Of a DNA stretch of 64,000 nt, positions 41,910-52,040 are shown one piece after another. Positions within the stretch are counted from its first letter, which is position 1. Every line of letters begins with the position of its first letter. Location: positions 2,500,955 through 2,564,954 of the forward strand of contig NZ_CP119804.1 of the NCBI RefSeq assembly GCF_029338375.1, in the 5' to 3' direction. The notes below the pieces were generated by a model, which was given only the letters and a program-made list of their open reading frames with translations, did not search any database and was not told the DNA's origin. A program made the position numbers and the translations under genes. Origin of the DNA: Halorussus lipolyticus (GTDB taxonomy: Archaea > Halobacteriota > Halobacteria > Halobacteriales > Haladaptataceae).

Positions 41910-44021
41910 TTATTCGTCTCCGTCGCCGTCTTCCTCGTCCGCTTCGTCGTCTTCGTCTGCCGACAGTCCTTCGTCGCCGCGTTCGAGAGCCTTCGGGGCG
42001 TCGTGGTGGTCCGAGTAGCCGTCGAACCAGCGTACGATGCGTTCCAGTCGGTCCACGACGTGTGCCGGTTCGCCGCTCCGGGAGAGTTCGTGGCCCTCGC
42101 GGGGGTACCGGACCAGTCGGGTCTCCACGTCGTTTTTCTTCAGCATCAGGTAGAGCATCTCGGCGTTGTTCACCGGGACGCGGTAGTCCTCGTCGGCGTG
42201 AATCAGGAGCGTCGGGGTCTCTACTTGGTCTGCGTAGGCGGTGGGCGACTGGTCCCAGAGGAATTCCGAATCCTCCCACGGCGTCGTGTCGAAGTCCCAC
42301 TCGATGAGTTTGAACGCGTCAGTCGAACCGTAGAAGCTGTTGAGGTCGTAGACGCCGCGCTGGCTGACCGCGCCCTCGAACCGGTCGGTGTGGCCGACGA
42401 CCCACGTGGTCATGTAGCCACCGTAACTCCCGCCCGTGACGAACATGCTGTCTTCGTCCACGTAGTCCCGACTCGCCACCTCGTCCACACCGGCCATGAT
42501 GTCCTCGTAGGCGGGCGGTCCCCACTGGCCCTCGCGGAGTTCGGCCATGAACTCCTCGCCGTACCCGGTCGAACCGCGGGGATTCGACCAGAAGACGACG
42601 TAGCCCTGCGCCGCCAGCAGTTGGAACTCGTGCCACATCGTCCCGCTGGTGGTCCACATCGAGTGGGGTCCGCCGTGGATTTCGACCGCGAGGGGGTACT
42701 CGCCGTCCGTGCCTCGCGGCCCATCGCCGCTCGACTGTTCCGCGGCGTTCCACGCCGCGCCATCGAAGTCCGGCGGGGTCAGCACCCAGCCCTGAATCTC
42801 GTCGCCCGAATCGTTCTCGAACCGGATTTCCTCCGGCTGACAGACTGCTCGGTCGTCCAGATAGTCGCTGTTGAGTCGGGTGAGTCGCCGACTCTCGGCA
42901 CCGCCGAGCGTCGAGACGAACACGTCGCCGGGGTGGTCCCACTCCGACCGGGTGAACGCGATGGCGTCGTCGCCGACCGACATGCCATCGACCTGCCCGT
43001 CGCCGACCACGCGCTCGGGGTCGTCGCTGGCATCGCCCGGCGCTCGCCAGACCGCGTACTCGCCCTCGTCGGGCGTCACGAAGTAGAGGAGGTCCTCGTC
43101 GGGACCCCACTGGAAGGAAATATCGACGCTGAGCGTTCGGTCGAGCGATTCTGTCGGCGTCACGACTTCGCCAGTCTCGCGGTCCAAGACCTCGATTTCG
43201 GTCTGGCGGAGCGTGGCGTTCTCCTCGGGGGTGTAGGCGTAGGCCAGTCGCCCGTCGCTCGTCGCCGCCATGCTGGCGGCCCATCCGGTGGTTTGGGTGA
43301 CGACTTCGGTCTCCTCATCGGCGTCGAGGTCGTACTCGGCGATGTCGATGACGATGTTGTCGTCGGGGTCGCCGGTCCGGCGCGCGCTGTAGTAGAGCGT
43401 CGAATCGTCGGCCCACTCGGGTTCGGCGTGGTCGTAGTCGCCGTCGGTGAGTCTCTCGATTTCGGCGTCGTCTCCCTCCAAATCCGCGACGTAGACGTGC
43501 GAGCGCCGCCCGTCGAAGTACTGCTGGTCCGCCCGGTAGACCATCCGGTCGATGACTCTCGGGTCGGGGTCTTCTGGTTCGTACTCGTCGCCGTCGAGGC
43601 CGAGGTCACGCTCCTGTTGGCGGTCCTCGTCGGTGACCTGCTGGGCGAAGGCTATCTTGGTCCCGTCGGGCGACCACGCGATTTGGGAGACGCCGCCCAC
43701 CACGTCGGTCACTTGCCGGGCCTCGCCGCCGTCGGTCGGCATGACCCACAACTGGGGTCGGTCGTCGTCCGCGCCGCGAGTGCTGACGAACGCCAGTCGG
43801 TCGCCGCTCGGACTCCACCGGGGTTGGCTATCGACGCCCTCGGCGACGGTGAACTGCCGGGGTTTGTCGCCGCCGACCGGGACGACGTAGATGACCTCCT
43901 CGTACTCGTCGTCGGACTTGGGGACTTTCCTGACGAAGGCAACCTCGTCGCCGTCCGGCGAGATTCGGGGCTCTTCGACCTGCGCGATGTCGTGATAATC
44001 GCTCGCACGAACCGTTTCCAT
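41910..44021 (-). CDS. S9-family prolyl oligopeptidase-like peptidase
   Basis: A 703-residue serine peptidase of the acylaminoacyl-peptidase/DPP type. An N-terminal beta-propeller (about 1-400) shows repeated WSPDG/WADDS-type blades. The C-terminal alpha/beta hydrolase has the nucleophile in GGSYGGYMT (about 530), Asp in HADEDYRVP (about 607) and His in REGHELS (about 641). A very acidic tail (last 30 residues) is typical of halophiles. No signal peptide: cytoplasmic peptide degradation is expected. Its stop codon abuts repeat copy A. Confidence 0.93.
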   Translation of the reverse strand: METVRASDYHDIAQVEEPRISPDGDEVAFVRKVPKSDDEYEEVIYVVPVGGDKPRQFTVAEGVDSQPRWSPSGDRLAFVSTRGADDDRPQLWVMPTDGGEARQVTDVVGGVSQIAWSPDGTKIAFAQQVTDEDRQQERDLGLDGDEYEPEDPDPRVIDRMVYRADQQYFDGRRSHVYVADLEGDDAEIERLTDGDYDHAEPEWADDSTLYYSARRTGDPDDNIVIDIAEYDLDADEETEVVTQTTGWAASMAATSDGRLAYAYTPEENATLRQTEIEVLDRETGEVVTPTESLDRTLSVDISFQWGPDEDLLYFVTPDEGEYAVWRAPGDASDDPERVVGDGQVDGMSVGDDAIAFTRSEWDHPGDVFVSTLGGAESRRLTRLNSDYLDDRAVCQPEEIRFENDSGDEIQGWVLTPPDFDGAAWNAAEQSSGDGPRGTDGEYPLAVEIHGGPHSMWTTSGTMWHEFQLLAAQGYVVFWSNPRGSTGYGEEFMAELREGQWGPPAYEDIMAGVDEVASRDYVDEDSMFVTGGSYGGYMTTWVVGHTDRFEGAVSQRGVYDLNSFYGSTDAFKLIEWDFDTTPWEDSEFLWDQSPTAYADQVETPTLLIHADEDYRVPVNNAEMLYLMLKKNDVETRLVRYPREGHELSRSGEPAHVVDRLERIVRWFDGYSDHHDAPKALERGDEGLSADEDDEADEEDGDGDE

Positions 44022-44083
44022 ACGGTTCGACTACGAACGAACGCTCAATATTATTCCGATTCGAAACTACGCTATCCGGCGGC

Positions 44084-44749
44084 TCACCACGTACTGCCGA
44101 TGTAGCGGTTGAACATGGTGAAGTCGCCCCTCGACTTGATGTTGATGTACGAGGGCATCCCGTCGAAGTTGAAGTGGTCCTGACCACCGTCTTGCGTGTA
44201 ACTGATAGCGTACTGGTCACCGACCTCGTCGTTCTGTTCGGTGGTTCCGTCGCCGCCCCACGAGACGTTTCCGGTCGCGTCGAACTGCGTTCTGGACCGT
44301 TCTCCGGTGTTCGAGTAAAGATCCTCGCCGTCGCTACTTATCTTGACGCCGTTCACATCGGAGTAGCCTTCCCAGCCCCACAGGTCAACGTTCACTTCGG
44401 CACCCGGACCGGCGGCCAACTCGAAGGAGTTTAACTGCCCCGTGAAACTGTACGTGTCGGTTCCGTTCTGGACCGTCCCGAGCGCGTCGCCGCTCGGCGT
44501 GTTGAGTTGGTCGCCGCTTTCGAGGTCCCCCTCGCCTTGGAGGTCCTTGTCGAAGTACGGCGTCCGGAACGTCGTCAACTCGAACGTGTACGTTACTTCC
44601 ACGCCGTTCGTCTCGGTGATCGACATGTATCGGCGGTCGGCGGCGCTCGCGTTATCGACGGCGGCATTTGCGAGGACGCTACCGGCGACGGCCGTGGTTC
44701 CGAACTGCTTGAGAACGTCTCGTCTGCTACGATTTCTTTCACTAGTCAC
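44084..44749 (-). CDS. Tat-exported protein of unknown function
   Basis: A 221-residue protein with a twin-arginine signal (RSRRDVLKQFGTTAVAG, cut probably near residue 36 after ASA). The mature part is Gly/Asp/Asn/Thr-rich and likely all-beta, with no Cys. No domain is recognised. It starts with GTG; the only nearby ATG is followed directly by a stop. TATA-like AT-rich sequence lies upstream in 44755-44800. Confidence 0.75.
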   Translation of the reverse strand: MTSERNRSRRDVLKQFGTTAVAGSVLANAAVDNASAADRRYMSITETNGVEVTYTFELTTFRTPYFDKDLQGEGDLESGDQLNTPSGDALGTVQNGTDTYSFTGQLNSFELAAGPGAEVNVDLWGWEGYSDVNGVKISSDGEDLYSNTGERSRTQFDATGNVSWGGDGTTEQNDEVGDQYAISYTQDGGQDHFNFDGMPSYINIKSRGDFTMFNRYIGSTW

Positions 44750-44855
44750 ATAACAAAATAATTACTCCATACGTATAGTATTTATTTCAGTATAATTAGA
44801 TAAGTTACATTACGGTGGAGCCAGAAACAGCCGAGTTCGACCTCGGCTTCGAACC

Positions 44856-45971
44856 TCAGTCGAACACCACGGGCGCGTCGTCCTCGAATCGGAAGGCGGC
44901 GCGTTTGCCCCGCTCGACCGGCGTACTCCGGCCCTGCATCACCACCTCCAGTTCGAGGTCGTCGCCGGTCTCGACCACGTAGTTGGTCTGGTCGCCTTGG
45001 AAATACCGCTCCACGATGTCGCCCTCGAAGGTGTTACCGTTGCTTCCGGCACTTGTGCCACTCGCGCCGTTTACAAGCGAGAGGTCCTCGGGGCGGAGCG
45101 AGACTGTCACGTCGCCTTCCCCGATGCTGTTCTTCGGTGAGAACTGGATACCGTCCCGACCGCCGACCTCCACGACGGTCCGGCCGTTCTCGGCACGCGC
45201 TTGACCGTCCAGCAGATTCGTGTCGCCGATGAAGTCCGCCACGAAGGGACTCGCCGGGTTCCGGTAAATCTCCTCGGGCGCTCCGACTTGCTCCAGTTTC
45301 CCCTCGTTCATCACCGCGAGGCGGTCCGAGAGGGTCATGGCAACCTCTTGGTCGTGAGTCACGTAGAAGAACGCCCCTTGGGTCTTCTCGTGAATCTTGC
45401 GCAGTTCGACCTGCATCTGCTTGCGGAGTTTCCGGTCGAGCGAGGACAGCGGTTCGTCCAGCAAGAGGACGCTCGGTTCGTTGACCAGCGCCCGTGCCAG
45501 CGCCACCCGCTGTTGCTGGCCGCCCGAGAGTTCGGTCGGGTCGCGGTCCTCGTAGCCGCCCAAGTCCACGAGTTCGAGGTAGCGCTCGACTTTCTGCTGG
45601 CGGTACTCCGACTCCGACTGGCCGTCTGGAATCTCGTCGTCGTCGATGCCGATTTTCTTCAGTCCGTAGGCAACGTTGTCGCCGACGCTCATGTGCGGGA
45701 ACAGCGAGAGGTGCTGAAACACCAGATTCGTGTCCCGGTCGTCCGGCGGCACGCCCTGCATGTTCCGGCCGTCGATAACCACGTCACCGTCAGTCGGCGT
45801 CTCGAACCCGCTAATCATCCTCAGCGTCGTCGTCTTTCCGCATCCCGATGGCCCGACCAGCGAGAAGAACTCTCCTCGTTCGATGCGGAAGTCGATGCCG
45901 TCTACTGCGGTCACGTCCCCGAACTCTTTCCGCACGTCGTCTAGCCGTATCAGTTCCCCGTCCACACCCAT
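44856..45971 (-). CDS. potA: ABC transporter ATPase, polyamine (PotA) type
   Basis: A 371-residue ABC ATPase with Walker A GPSGCGKTT (about 42-50), signature LSGGQQQRVALARAL (about 146), Walker B LLLDEPLSSLD and switch His in VTHDQEVAM, followed by a TOBE domain (about 295-365) as in PotA/FbpC/CysA. It energises the permeases PotB and PotC encoded divergently. The ATG at 45971 is chosen because TTTTATATTG (45991-46000, minus strand) is a TATA box 24 bases upstream, implying a leaderless mRNA. Confidence 0.9.
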   Translation of the reverse strand: MGVDGELIRLDDVRKEFGDVTAVDGIDFRIERGEFFSLVGPSGCGKTTTLRMISGFETPTDGDVVIDGRNMQGVPPDDRDTNLVFQHLSLFPHMSVGDNVAYGLKKIGIDDDEIPDGQSESEYRQQKVERYLELVDLGGYEDRDPTELSGGQQQRVALARALVNEPSVLLLDEPLSSLDRKLRKQMQVELRKIHEKTQGAFFYVTHDQEVAMTLSDRLAVMNEGKLEQVGAPEEIYRNPASPFVADFIGDTNLLDGQARAENGRTVVEVGGRDGIQFSPKNSIGEGDVTVSLRPEDLSLVNGASGTSAGSNGNTFEGDIVERYFQGDQTNYVVETGDDLELEVVMQGRSTPVERGKRAAFRFEDDAPVVFD

Positions 45972-45990
45972 ACCGCATGGTACTGCATCA

Positions 45991-46000
45991 CAATATAAAA
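45991..46000 (-). promoter_or_regulatory. TATA box of potA
   Basis: The minus-strand reading TTTTATATTG is 20-30 bases before the potA ATG. The 286-base potA-potD space holds both divergent promoters; CGTTTATGAT at 46211-46220 is the likely potD TATA box. Confidence 0.55.
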
Positions 46001-46257
46001 CCCCTCGGGGCCGTTCAATCGGACGACCCAAGCGACTAACTCTCCCTTAGACATATCTACAGTTGTCTTTAGATGTTGTAATTATTTCCCTCGCGGGCGG
46101 GTCCTCGTCGGCTCCTCCGCCATATAGTTGGATTTTTGACCCTTTGGTTGAGCGGTCGCACGCGCCGCATTCGCCTAATTTCGTCGGGCAGAGTTGGCAA
46201 AAGACACGAACGTTTATGATTGATTATCTCGACTCTCGATGTGGTGGGGGACACCAA

Positions 46258-47406
46258 ATGACACGAAACTCGGACGGCAGTCGCACCGAAACGAGCGGAA
46301 ACTCCCGTCGGACCTTCCTCAAGGCCGGCGGCGCGGCGGGGGCCGCCAGCCTCGTCGGTCTGACGGGCTACGTCGGCGAAGTCACGGCCCAGAACCCGAC
46401 GCTGAACGTCCTGACGTGGGAGGAGTACGGCGACGAGCAACTTCTGGGTCCGATTCAGGACGAGACCGGCGTCAATCTCAAAATCACGAAGTCCACGTCG
46501 TCGGCCAAGATGTTCTCGTCGTGGAACGCGGGACAGTATCAGCAGTACGACATTGCGATTCCGAACAACAACTACGTCCCGAAGATGATGAACGCCGACC
46601 TGTTGGCCCCGGTCAACGAGGACGTAGTGACCAACCAGAGCAACATCTACGACACCTTCCAAGGCTTCGCCGACAGCCAGTTCACCAAGAACGGCCAGCG
46701 CTACGGCGTCCCGATTCGGTTCGGTTGGTACGGTTACTCCTACGACTCGCGGGAGATTCCCGAACACGAACCGACCTACGAAATCCTGTTCGGCGACGAG
46801 TTCGAGGGGGTAGACCTCAGCGGCGAAATCATCATGTACGACAACCACTTCAAGGCGATGAGTGGTGCGGCGCTCCACCTCGGGATGCGCGACGCTTTCG
46901 AGGGCCAGCGGGTGACGCTCTCTGAGGACCAGATTCAGGAGGTCAAGCAGACGATGATAGACCAGAAACCCCTGCTTCAGGGGTACATCGCCGCCGACCC
47001 GACCTACATCAAGTCCTTCCGGCAGGGCAACTTCCTCGTCGGTCAGTCGGGGCGGAACGAAATCGTGGAGATGTGGGACAACGGCGACGATTGGCCCGAG
47101 ATGGCCGTGCCCAAAGAGGGCGCGCTGGCGTGGTTTGAGTCCGCCGTCGTCTCGAAGGCCTCCAGCAACAAGGAGAAAGCGTGGGAGGTCATCAACGAGT
47201 ACATCTCGCCCAAGCGGGGCGCGACGCTGGCGAAAGTCGGCTACTCGCCCAGCGTCAACCCGGCGACCCAAGAGTTCCTGACCGACGAGCAAAACGAACT
47301 CTACGGCGCGGTTGACCCCGCGAAACTGGAGAGCTTTATCCCATTCAAAGCGGTCGAAAACGAGCGCTCGTGGATAGAGGCTTGGGAAGAAATCAAGGTC
47401 GCGTAA
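46258..47406 (+). CDS. potD: polyamine-type ABC substrate-binding protein
   Basis: A 382-residue exported binding protein. It has a Tat signal (NSRRTFLKAGGAAG) cut near VTAQN, then the PotD/PotF fold: LNVLTWEEYGDEQLLGPIQDETG, DIAIPNNNYVPKMMNADLLAPV, FGWYGYSYDS and IDQKPLLQGYIAADPTYIKSFRQGNF. There is no lipobox Cys. The specific ligand (putrescine, spermidine or another compound) is inferred only from family. The ATG at 46258 follows a GGTGGGGG Shine-Dalgarno-like stretch. First of potD-potB-potC. Confidence 0.88.
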   Translation: MTRNSDGSRTETSGNSRRTFLKAGGAAGAASLVGLTGYVGEVTAQNPTLNVLTWEEYGDEQLLGPIQDETGVNLKITKSTSSAKMFSSWNAGQYQQYDIAIPNNNYVPKMMNADLLAPVNEDVVTNQSNIYDTFQGFADSQFTKNGQRYGVPIRFGWYGYSYDSREIPEHEPTYEILFGDEFEGVDLSGEIIMYDNHFKAMSGAALHLGMRDAFEGQRVTLSEDQIQEVKQTMIDQKPLLQGYIAADPTYIKSFRQGNFLVGQSGRNEIVEMWDNGDDWPEMAVPKEGALAWFESAVVSKASSNKEKAWEVINEYISPKRGATLAKVGYSPSVNPATQEFLTDEQNELYGAVDPAKLESFIPFKAVENERSWIEAWEEIKVA

Positions 47407-47409
47407 GCC

Positions 47410-48345
47410 GTGGCTACCGAAACGTCCGAGCGCAGTCGGTCTGCGCGCGAGCGGTTCGTCGGCGCGTTCACCTCGCGGGCGAGCAGGCTGGGGATAACCA
47501 CCGGTCCGGCGCTGATTTGGTTGTTCCTCCTCCTGCTCACGCCCCTGACTTTCATGGTCGCGGTGAGTTTCACCAGCGTCGATACGTTCACGTACCAGAT
47601 TATCTGGGAACCGACGCTGGAGAACTACGATAGCCTGTTCGCCGGGCAGGGACCGTTCTGGCAGACCGCGTTCTTCCAGTCGCTGGCGCTGTCGTACTTC
47701 ATCGCGGCGGTGACGACGGTGCTGTGTCTGGTGCTGGCGTTTCCGCTGGCGTACCTGCTGGCACGCCGAGGAGGAACCACCTTTAAGGTCGTCATCTTCC
47801 TCGTGCTGTTGCCGTTCTTCACGATGTACCTCGTGCGGGCCTACTCGTGGTTCCTGATGTTCGGCCCGAGCGGCGTCATCAACAGCACGCTGATGCGACT
47901 GGGTATCGTCAACGGTCCGCTCAACCTGTTCAACTACGGGGTGCCGGCCATCATCATCGGGTTGACTCACGCCTACTTCCCGTACATGCTGTTGTCGCTG
48001 TACGCCAGCCTCGACGGACTGGACTTCTCGCTCACCGAAGCGGCCCGTGACCTCGGAGCGAGTCGGACCGAGACGCTGAAAGACATCATCCTGCCGCTGG
48101 TCCTGCCGGGCATCATCAGCGGGAGTCTGTTCGTGTTCGTGCCGAGTCTGGGCGCGTTCATCACGCCCCGATTCCTCGGGCAGGGGAAGGTACTCATGAT
48201 AGGCCAACTCATCGAGGAGCGAATCAACTCGCTGTACGCCATCGGCTACGGGAGCGCCGCGTCGATGTTCATCGTCCTGAGCATCGTCATCGCGTTCGCG
48301 GTGGCGTTCAGATACGTCAGCATCGAAGACCTCGGAGGTGTCTGA
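47410..48345 (+). CDS. potB: ABC transporter permease, PotB type
   Basis: A 311-residue permease with six membrane helices and the EAA loop LTEAARDLGASRTETLKDIILPLVLPGI (near residue 210), which contacts PotA. A basic, Arg-rich N-terminus precedes the first helix. Start is GTG, three bases after the potD stop. Confidence 0.92.
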   Translation: MATETSERSRSARERFVGAFTSRASRLGITTGPALIWLFLLLLTPLTFMVAVSFTSVDTFTYQIIWEPTLENYDSLFAGQGPFWQTAFFQSLALSYFIAAVTTVLCLVLAFPLAYLLARRGGTTFKVVIFLVLLPFFTMYLVRAYSWFLMFGPSGVINSTLMRLGIVNGPLNLFNYGVPAIIIGLTHAYFPYMLLSLYASLDGLDFSLTEAARDLGASRTETLKDIILPLVLPGIISGSLFVFVPSLGAFITPRFLGQGKVLMIGQLIEERINSLYAIGYGSAASMFIVLSIVIAFAVAFRYVSIEDLGGV

Positions 48346-48346
48346 G

Positions 48347-49264
48347 ATGGCGACAGAGACCGGCGAGACCGAATCCGGAACCGGCACCGTGACCGAACGC
48401 GGGACGGGAACCCGCGTCCTCGACCACGAGACCAAAGAGTGGTTGCTCAGCAGAGGTTTCTACGTCGTCGCGGGCGCGCTGTTGGTGTTCCTGTGGATTC
48501 CGCTCGCGGTGATGGTTATCCTCTCGTTCGCGGTCAACGCCAGCACGTTCTTCCCCTTCCGGGGGTTCACGCTGGCCCACTACACCGCGACGTTCGCCGA
48601 CGGCGCGCTGATGACCTCGCTGTGGCACAGCGTCCAAGTCGCTACCATCGCGGCGAGCGTCGCCACGGTGCTGGGCGTGCTGTCGAGCTTTGCACTGGCC
48701 CGGTTTTCCTTCCCGTTCAAGGAACTCTACCGCACCTTCGGCATCCTCCCGATGGTGATTCCGGGGGTCGTGCTGGGCATCGCCCTGCTCATCTACTTCC
48801 GGACGCTCCTGCCCCAGTTGTTCGGTATCCAAATCGTGCCGGGATTCTGGACCGTCGTCCTCACTCACAGCGTCTACGGCTACCCCTTCGTCTTGCTCAT
48901 CGTGACCTCCCGTCTCTACACCTTCGACGAGTCGCTGGAGGAGGCCGCGCGTGACCTCGGGGCCGACCCGTTGACGGTGTTCCGAGACATCACGATGCCC
49001 ATCGTCGCGCCAGCCATCGGCGCTGGTTTCCTGTTCGCGTGGATTCGGTCGTTCGAGGACTTCATCCGTGCGTTCTTCGTCCGCGGGACGATGGACGTGC
49101 TGACGACCTCGATGTTCTCGATGATAAAGTACGGGACCGCGCCGAAGATGAACGCCATTTCGTCGTTTATCGTCTTCGTCATCGCCATCGTCCTCGCGGT
49201 GGCGATGAACGTCGGCAACGTCTCGGGGATGGTCGCCGGAACGGAGGGCAACGACGAGGAGTAG
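48347..49264 (+). CDS. potC: ABC transporter permease, PotC type
   Basis: A 305-residue permease with six helices and the EAA loop LEEAARDLGADPLTVFRDITMPIVAPAI (near residue 203). The ATG at 48347 follows the potB stop by one base and is preceded by GGAGGTG (48334-48340), a strong Shine-Dalgarno inside the end of potB. With PotA, PotB and PotD it completes the importer. Confidence 0.92.
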   Translation: MATETGETESGTGTVTERGTGTRVLDHETKEWLLSRGFYVVAGALLVFLWIPLAVMVILSFAVNASTFFPFRGFTLAHYTATFADGALMTSLWHSVQVATIAASVATVLGVLSSFALARFSFPFKELYRTFGILPMVIPGVVLGIALLIYFRTLLPQLFGIQIVPGFWTVVLTHSVYGYPFVLLIVTSRLYTFDESLEEAARDLGADPLTVFRDITMPIVAPAIGAGFLFAWIRSFEDFIRAFFVRGTMDVLTTSMFSMIKYGTAPKMNAISSFIVFVIAIVLAVAMNVGNVSGMVAGTEGNDEE

Positions 49265-49521
49265 CGACCACTGCATATCGTTCTTTTCTGGGACCCGAAA
49301 GAAAGATTCTCAATCGTCAAGCATTTCTAGAGAATTCTAAGGAAATCAGCATTGTTTGCTTGGAGGACGGTCCGGTTCGGAGAGATGCTGGCGGTAATTC
49401 GCTAGTTCTCGCCTTTCGCAACGTCTCGGATTCGGTCTGTGGTTGTCCTCACGTGTGGCTTTCGTCGTCTACTCCGAAACTTGTCGGGTCGGTCCATAAG
49501 AGACGGTTTTACCTACCCCAA

Positions 49522-50508
49522 TCAGAGCAGTCCCATCGCGCCAAACAGCAAATCCCCGTAGGTCAGCGCAATCACGGTCCCGACGAACAGCGGTACGACG
49601 AACGGGATGCCCGGCGAAATCCACACCTCGTCTTTCTCGGCCAGCACGTCCAGTCCGTCGCGCAGGCCCTCCGGCGTCGTGCCGTAGGCCCCGTGGTCGA
49701 TGTCGTCCAAGAAGGCCGCCGCGCCCCACGGGTCGTCTTCGGGGGCGTCGGCCTCCGAAATCGTCTCTACCGTTCCGCCGTCGGCTTGCACTTCGACGGT
49801 CGAACCGTCACCCGGCGGGTTCGGGTCGGTGGGCAGAGTGGCGGGATTTCGGAATCGGTCGGCCTCCTCGCGCAGTTCGGCCAGCGTCAGACCGCGCCAC
49901 CGGAGGTACATCCGGAGGGCGTCCAAGTCCACGCCGTTGCGGGTCACGCCCTCAGGTGTCTCCAGCAGTCGGCCGTGTTCGTCGGGCACCGCGTCCCACT
50001 GGACGGGTTTACCGACGAACATAACCGAGGAGAACCGTCCGGTAGCCGCGTTTCGGAGCAGAACTCCCAGTGGGTAGAGCGCGCCCAGAAGCACGGTGTT
50101 CGTCAGGATGGTCAGCGAGAACACGCCAACCGCGGTCTGTTGGTGGGGGAGCGCCCAGTTCAGGGCCTCGTAGGTCGGATACGTCGGAAACAGTGCGGCC
50201 ACGACCAGAAACGCCTTCGCGTCCGCACCGCCGAACGCTCGGAACCACCAGAACGCGATGACCAGCGGGCCGACGAACCCGAGGCTAACCGCGGTCCGGA
50301 TGGCGAACGCGCGGGTCTCGTAGGGCGTGCCGGTCCACGCCTGCCAGCCCTCGACTGCCAGCAGGACCACCGCCAGCACGGTGAGGGGGTACCACGTCTG
50401 GTTCGGGACCCGGCGGGTCTTCACGTCGCGCCACGCGGCCCAGCCGAATACGGGGACGACGAGCAGTCTGAGGAGGTCGGGTATCGAGGCGTCGATGGGT
50501 GTAGCCAC
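49522..50508 (-). CDS. pibD: archaeal prepilin/pre-archaellin peptidase (A24)
   Basis: A 328-residue membrane aspartyl protease of the PibD/FlaK type that cuts the class III signal peptides of pilins and archaellins. The catalytic Asps are in [11 protein letters not shown] (about residue 27) and FGGADAKAF (about residue 96). Six helices are split by a long soluble region (about 165-290) between helices 5 and 6. Upstream is an AT-rich promoter region (50509-50640). Convergent with potC over a 257-base space that carries an AT-rich TTCTAGAGAATTCTAA stretch near 49326. Confidence 0.92.
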   Translation of the reverse strand: MATPIDASIPDLLRLLVVPVFGWAAWRDVKTRRVPNQTWYPLTVLAVVLLAVEGWQAWTGTPYETRAFAIRTAVSLGFVGPLVIAFWWFRAFGGADAKAFLVVAALFPTYPTYEALNWALPHQQTAVGVFSLTILTNTVLLGALYPLGVLLRNAATGRFSSVMFVGKPVQWDAVPDEHGRLLETPEGVTRNGVDLDALRMYLRWRGLTLAELREEADRFRNPATLPTDPNPPGDGSTVEVQADGGTVETISEADAPEDDPWGAAAFLDDIDHGAYGTTPEGLRDGLDVLAEKDEVWISPGIPFVVPLFVGTVIALTYGDLLFGAMGLL

Positions 50509-50639
50509 GGCGAGTAGTTCTCCGTGAGCGAGGTTTGTTCCGGCTTTCTATATAAATGTAGGAGGAGACTCGCAAGGAAGTTCGGTCATAGACGGCAAGC
50601 TATTTTAACTATGTAGTCGAGAAACGATATATAGTGTAA

Positions 50640-51288
50640 ATGGCGGCGAGAGCGACGTGACCAGCATTCGGACGACGACTCCGAGGAGACGGTCGTCGAT
50701 TTTGTTTACGGAGCGAACGAGGACATCCTTGACCGACAAAAAGAGCAATCCCGAGACTTGAACCAAAAATCTGCCCATCTGATTCGTCTTTTGGGCGTCA
50801 TTTTGAGCGTATACTCCGGTGCGTTCCTTGTCGTTGCGAAGCAGAGTCTCAGTCCGACTTCTAGTGTCGATTTTGGCTTCTTTATCAACGAATACGTCGT
50901 TTCGAGCATCCTTTTTTTAGCGGCGGGGTTTCTCTATGCAGTGCTAGCGTACCACAAGACCGAAATTGCGAGCGGGCCAAGTGCTCGGTACCTCCGTGAC
51001 GAACTTGATGCCGAAGATACCGAAGAAGCGAAAAGAGTTGTAAATCGAAAAGTTCCCAATTGGGTCTCGAACAACGAGACGGAGATTGAGAAAGACCACA
51101 CGAGACTTTTCAACTGCAAGATGTGTATATTCTTTAGTCTCGGGTATCTTCTGGTCGGAACTGCCTTCGTCGGACCCATCGCCAACCTCGGTTTGTTAGG
51201 GCACGTCGGTGGACTAGTTGGGACTTCGCTGGCGACCTACGTGGTGTATGATTTCGTCCGCGGTCGGGCCTCTGAGTCCTCCTCGTGA
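50640..51288 (+). pseudogene. four-helix membrane protein with a likely one-base frameshift near its start
   Basis: The ATG at 50640 reads MAARAT and then meets a stop (50658-50660). Skipping one base (T 50658) continues as DQHSDDDSEETVVDFVYGAN and on through the whole protein. The downstream frame alone has no ATG and could start only at a TTG (50758, giving 176 residues). Restored, the protein is about 215 residues: acidic N-terminus, helices near residues 48-66 and 78-100, a charged cytoplasmic region (about 100-155) and two more helices. GATATATAG (50626-50634) is a TATA-like element. No family is recognised; GC is lower than average. Confidence 0.6.
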
Positions 51289-51343
51289 CCTAAGAGTACA
51301 CTAAACATTTATATCGCTGGATGTCGAAATATTTCGATACCCT

Positions 51344-51460
51344 ATGGCCGCGACTGAACAACCGACGCCGGAGACAGAGGACGCTCACGTCCAATCGAAC
51401 GGCGTCCGCGAATGGAACGCTCCATCACTCTATCGGTTTATCAAGCGGCTACTCGACTGA
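51344..51460 (+). CDS. 38-residue small protein
   Basis: A micro-gene beginning MAATEQPTPETED with an amphipathic basic end APSLYRFIKRLLD. The first half is acidic and disordered. A TATA element TTTATA (51308-51313) lies about 33 bases upstream. No family is recognised. Small size makes the call tentative; the halophile-like composition and clear promoter support it. Confidence 0.45.
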   Translation: MAATEQPTPETEDAHVQSNGVREWNAPSLYRFIKRLLD

Positions 51461-51588
51461 TTTCGTCGAACTTCTCGCTCGTTAGTTATAGATCGAGTAG
51501 CTTTCGCTGGAGAGTTCGCCGTGTCGTAATGTAGCTAGTAGCTACTACCGAAACTGTCGTCGTAAAAAATCGAGGTCCGAGAGCGCGC

Positions 51589-51978
51589 TTAAATGACGCG
51601 GTTCTGGAGGTAGTCGAGGTGCTTGGCGTTGTAGACGATTTTGACCTCGTCCGTCGCCGCGCTACCGATACAGGTCAGGCGGACGTTCTTGTCCTCGACC
51701 TCCTCGTCGCTGAGGATTTGCTGCATGTCCATGTCGATTTCGCCCTCTTTGACGATGGCGGCGCAGTTCGCACAGGCACCGGCGCGGCACGAGAAGGGCC
51801 AGTCGTAGCCCTGCGCCTCGGCGGCTTCGAGGATGTATTCGCCTTCGGCGACGTCGAGACTGCCGTAATCCTCGTCACCGAGGCCGGCGTCTTCGGCCTT
51901 CTCGAACAGGTCGTCGTCGTCCATGTCCCAGCCCTGATCGTCCAGTACTTCGTAGTTGAGGTATTCTACGGTAGGCAT
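51589..51978 (-). CDS. halophilic 2Fe-2S ferredoxin
   Basis: A 129-residue plant-type ferredoxin, the length of the Halobacterium protein, starting [14 protein letters not shown]. The cluster ligands are in CRAGACANC (C-x4-C-x2-C) and LTCIG. The N-terminal acidic insertion ([23 protein letters not shown]) is the halophilic adaptation of this family. It is the main one-electron carrier for 2-oxoacid:ferredoxin oxidoreductases and may supply the P450. The shorter start at 51978 is used because it matches the known mature N-terminus. Confidence 0.97.
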   Translation of the reverse strand: MPTVEYLNYEVLDDQGWDMDDDDLFEKAEDAGLGDEDYGSLDVAEGEYILEAAEAQGYDWPFSCRAGACANCAAIVKEGEIDMDMQQILSDEEVEDKNVRLTCIGSAATDEVKIVYNAKHLDYLQNRVI

Positions 51979-52040
51979 CACCCGGAGGTTCGGCCGCGAC
52001 ATGGTTAGTAGTTATTGTTTCACCCCGAGCGGCCCCAATC

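Noticed and set aside
41619..44105. Very long open frame on the plus strand opposite the S9 peptidase
   Set aside because: The minus strand has full prolyl oligopeptidase motifs; the opposite frame is Val/Arg/Asp-rich shadow sequence typical of high-GC genes.
46069..48435. 788-codon open frame opposite potD and potB
   Set aside because: Antisense to clear PotD and PotB homologues; composition (Arg/His/Glu-rich) is that of a shadow frame.
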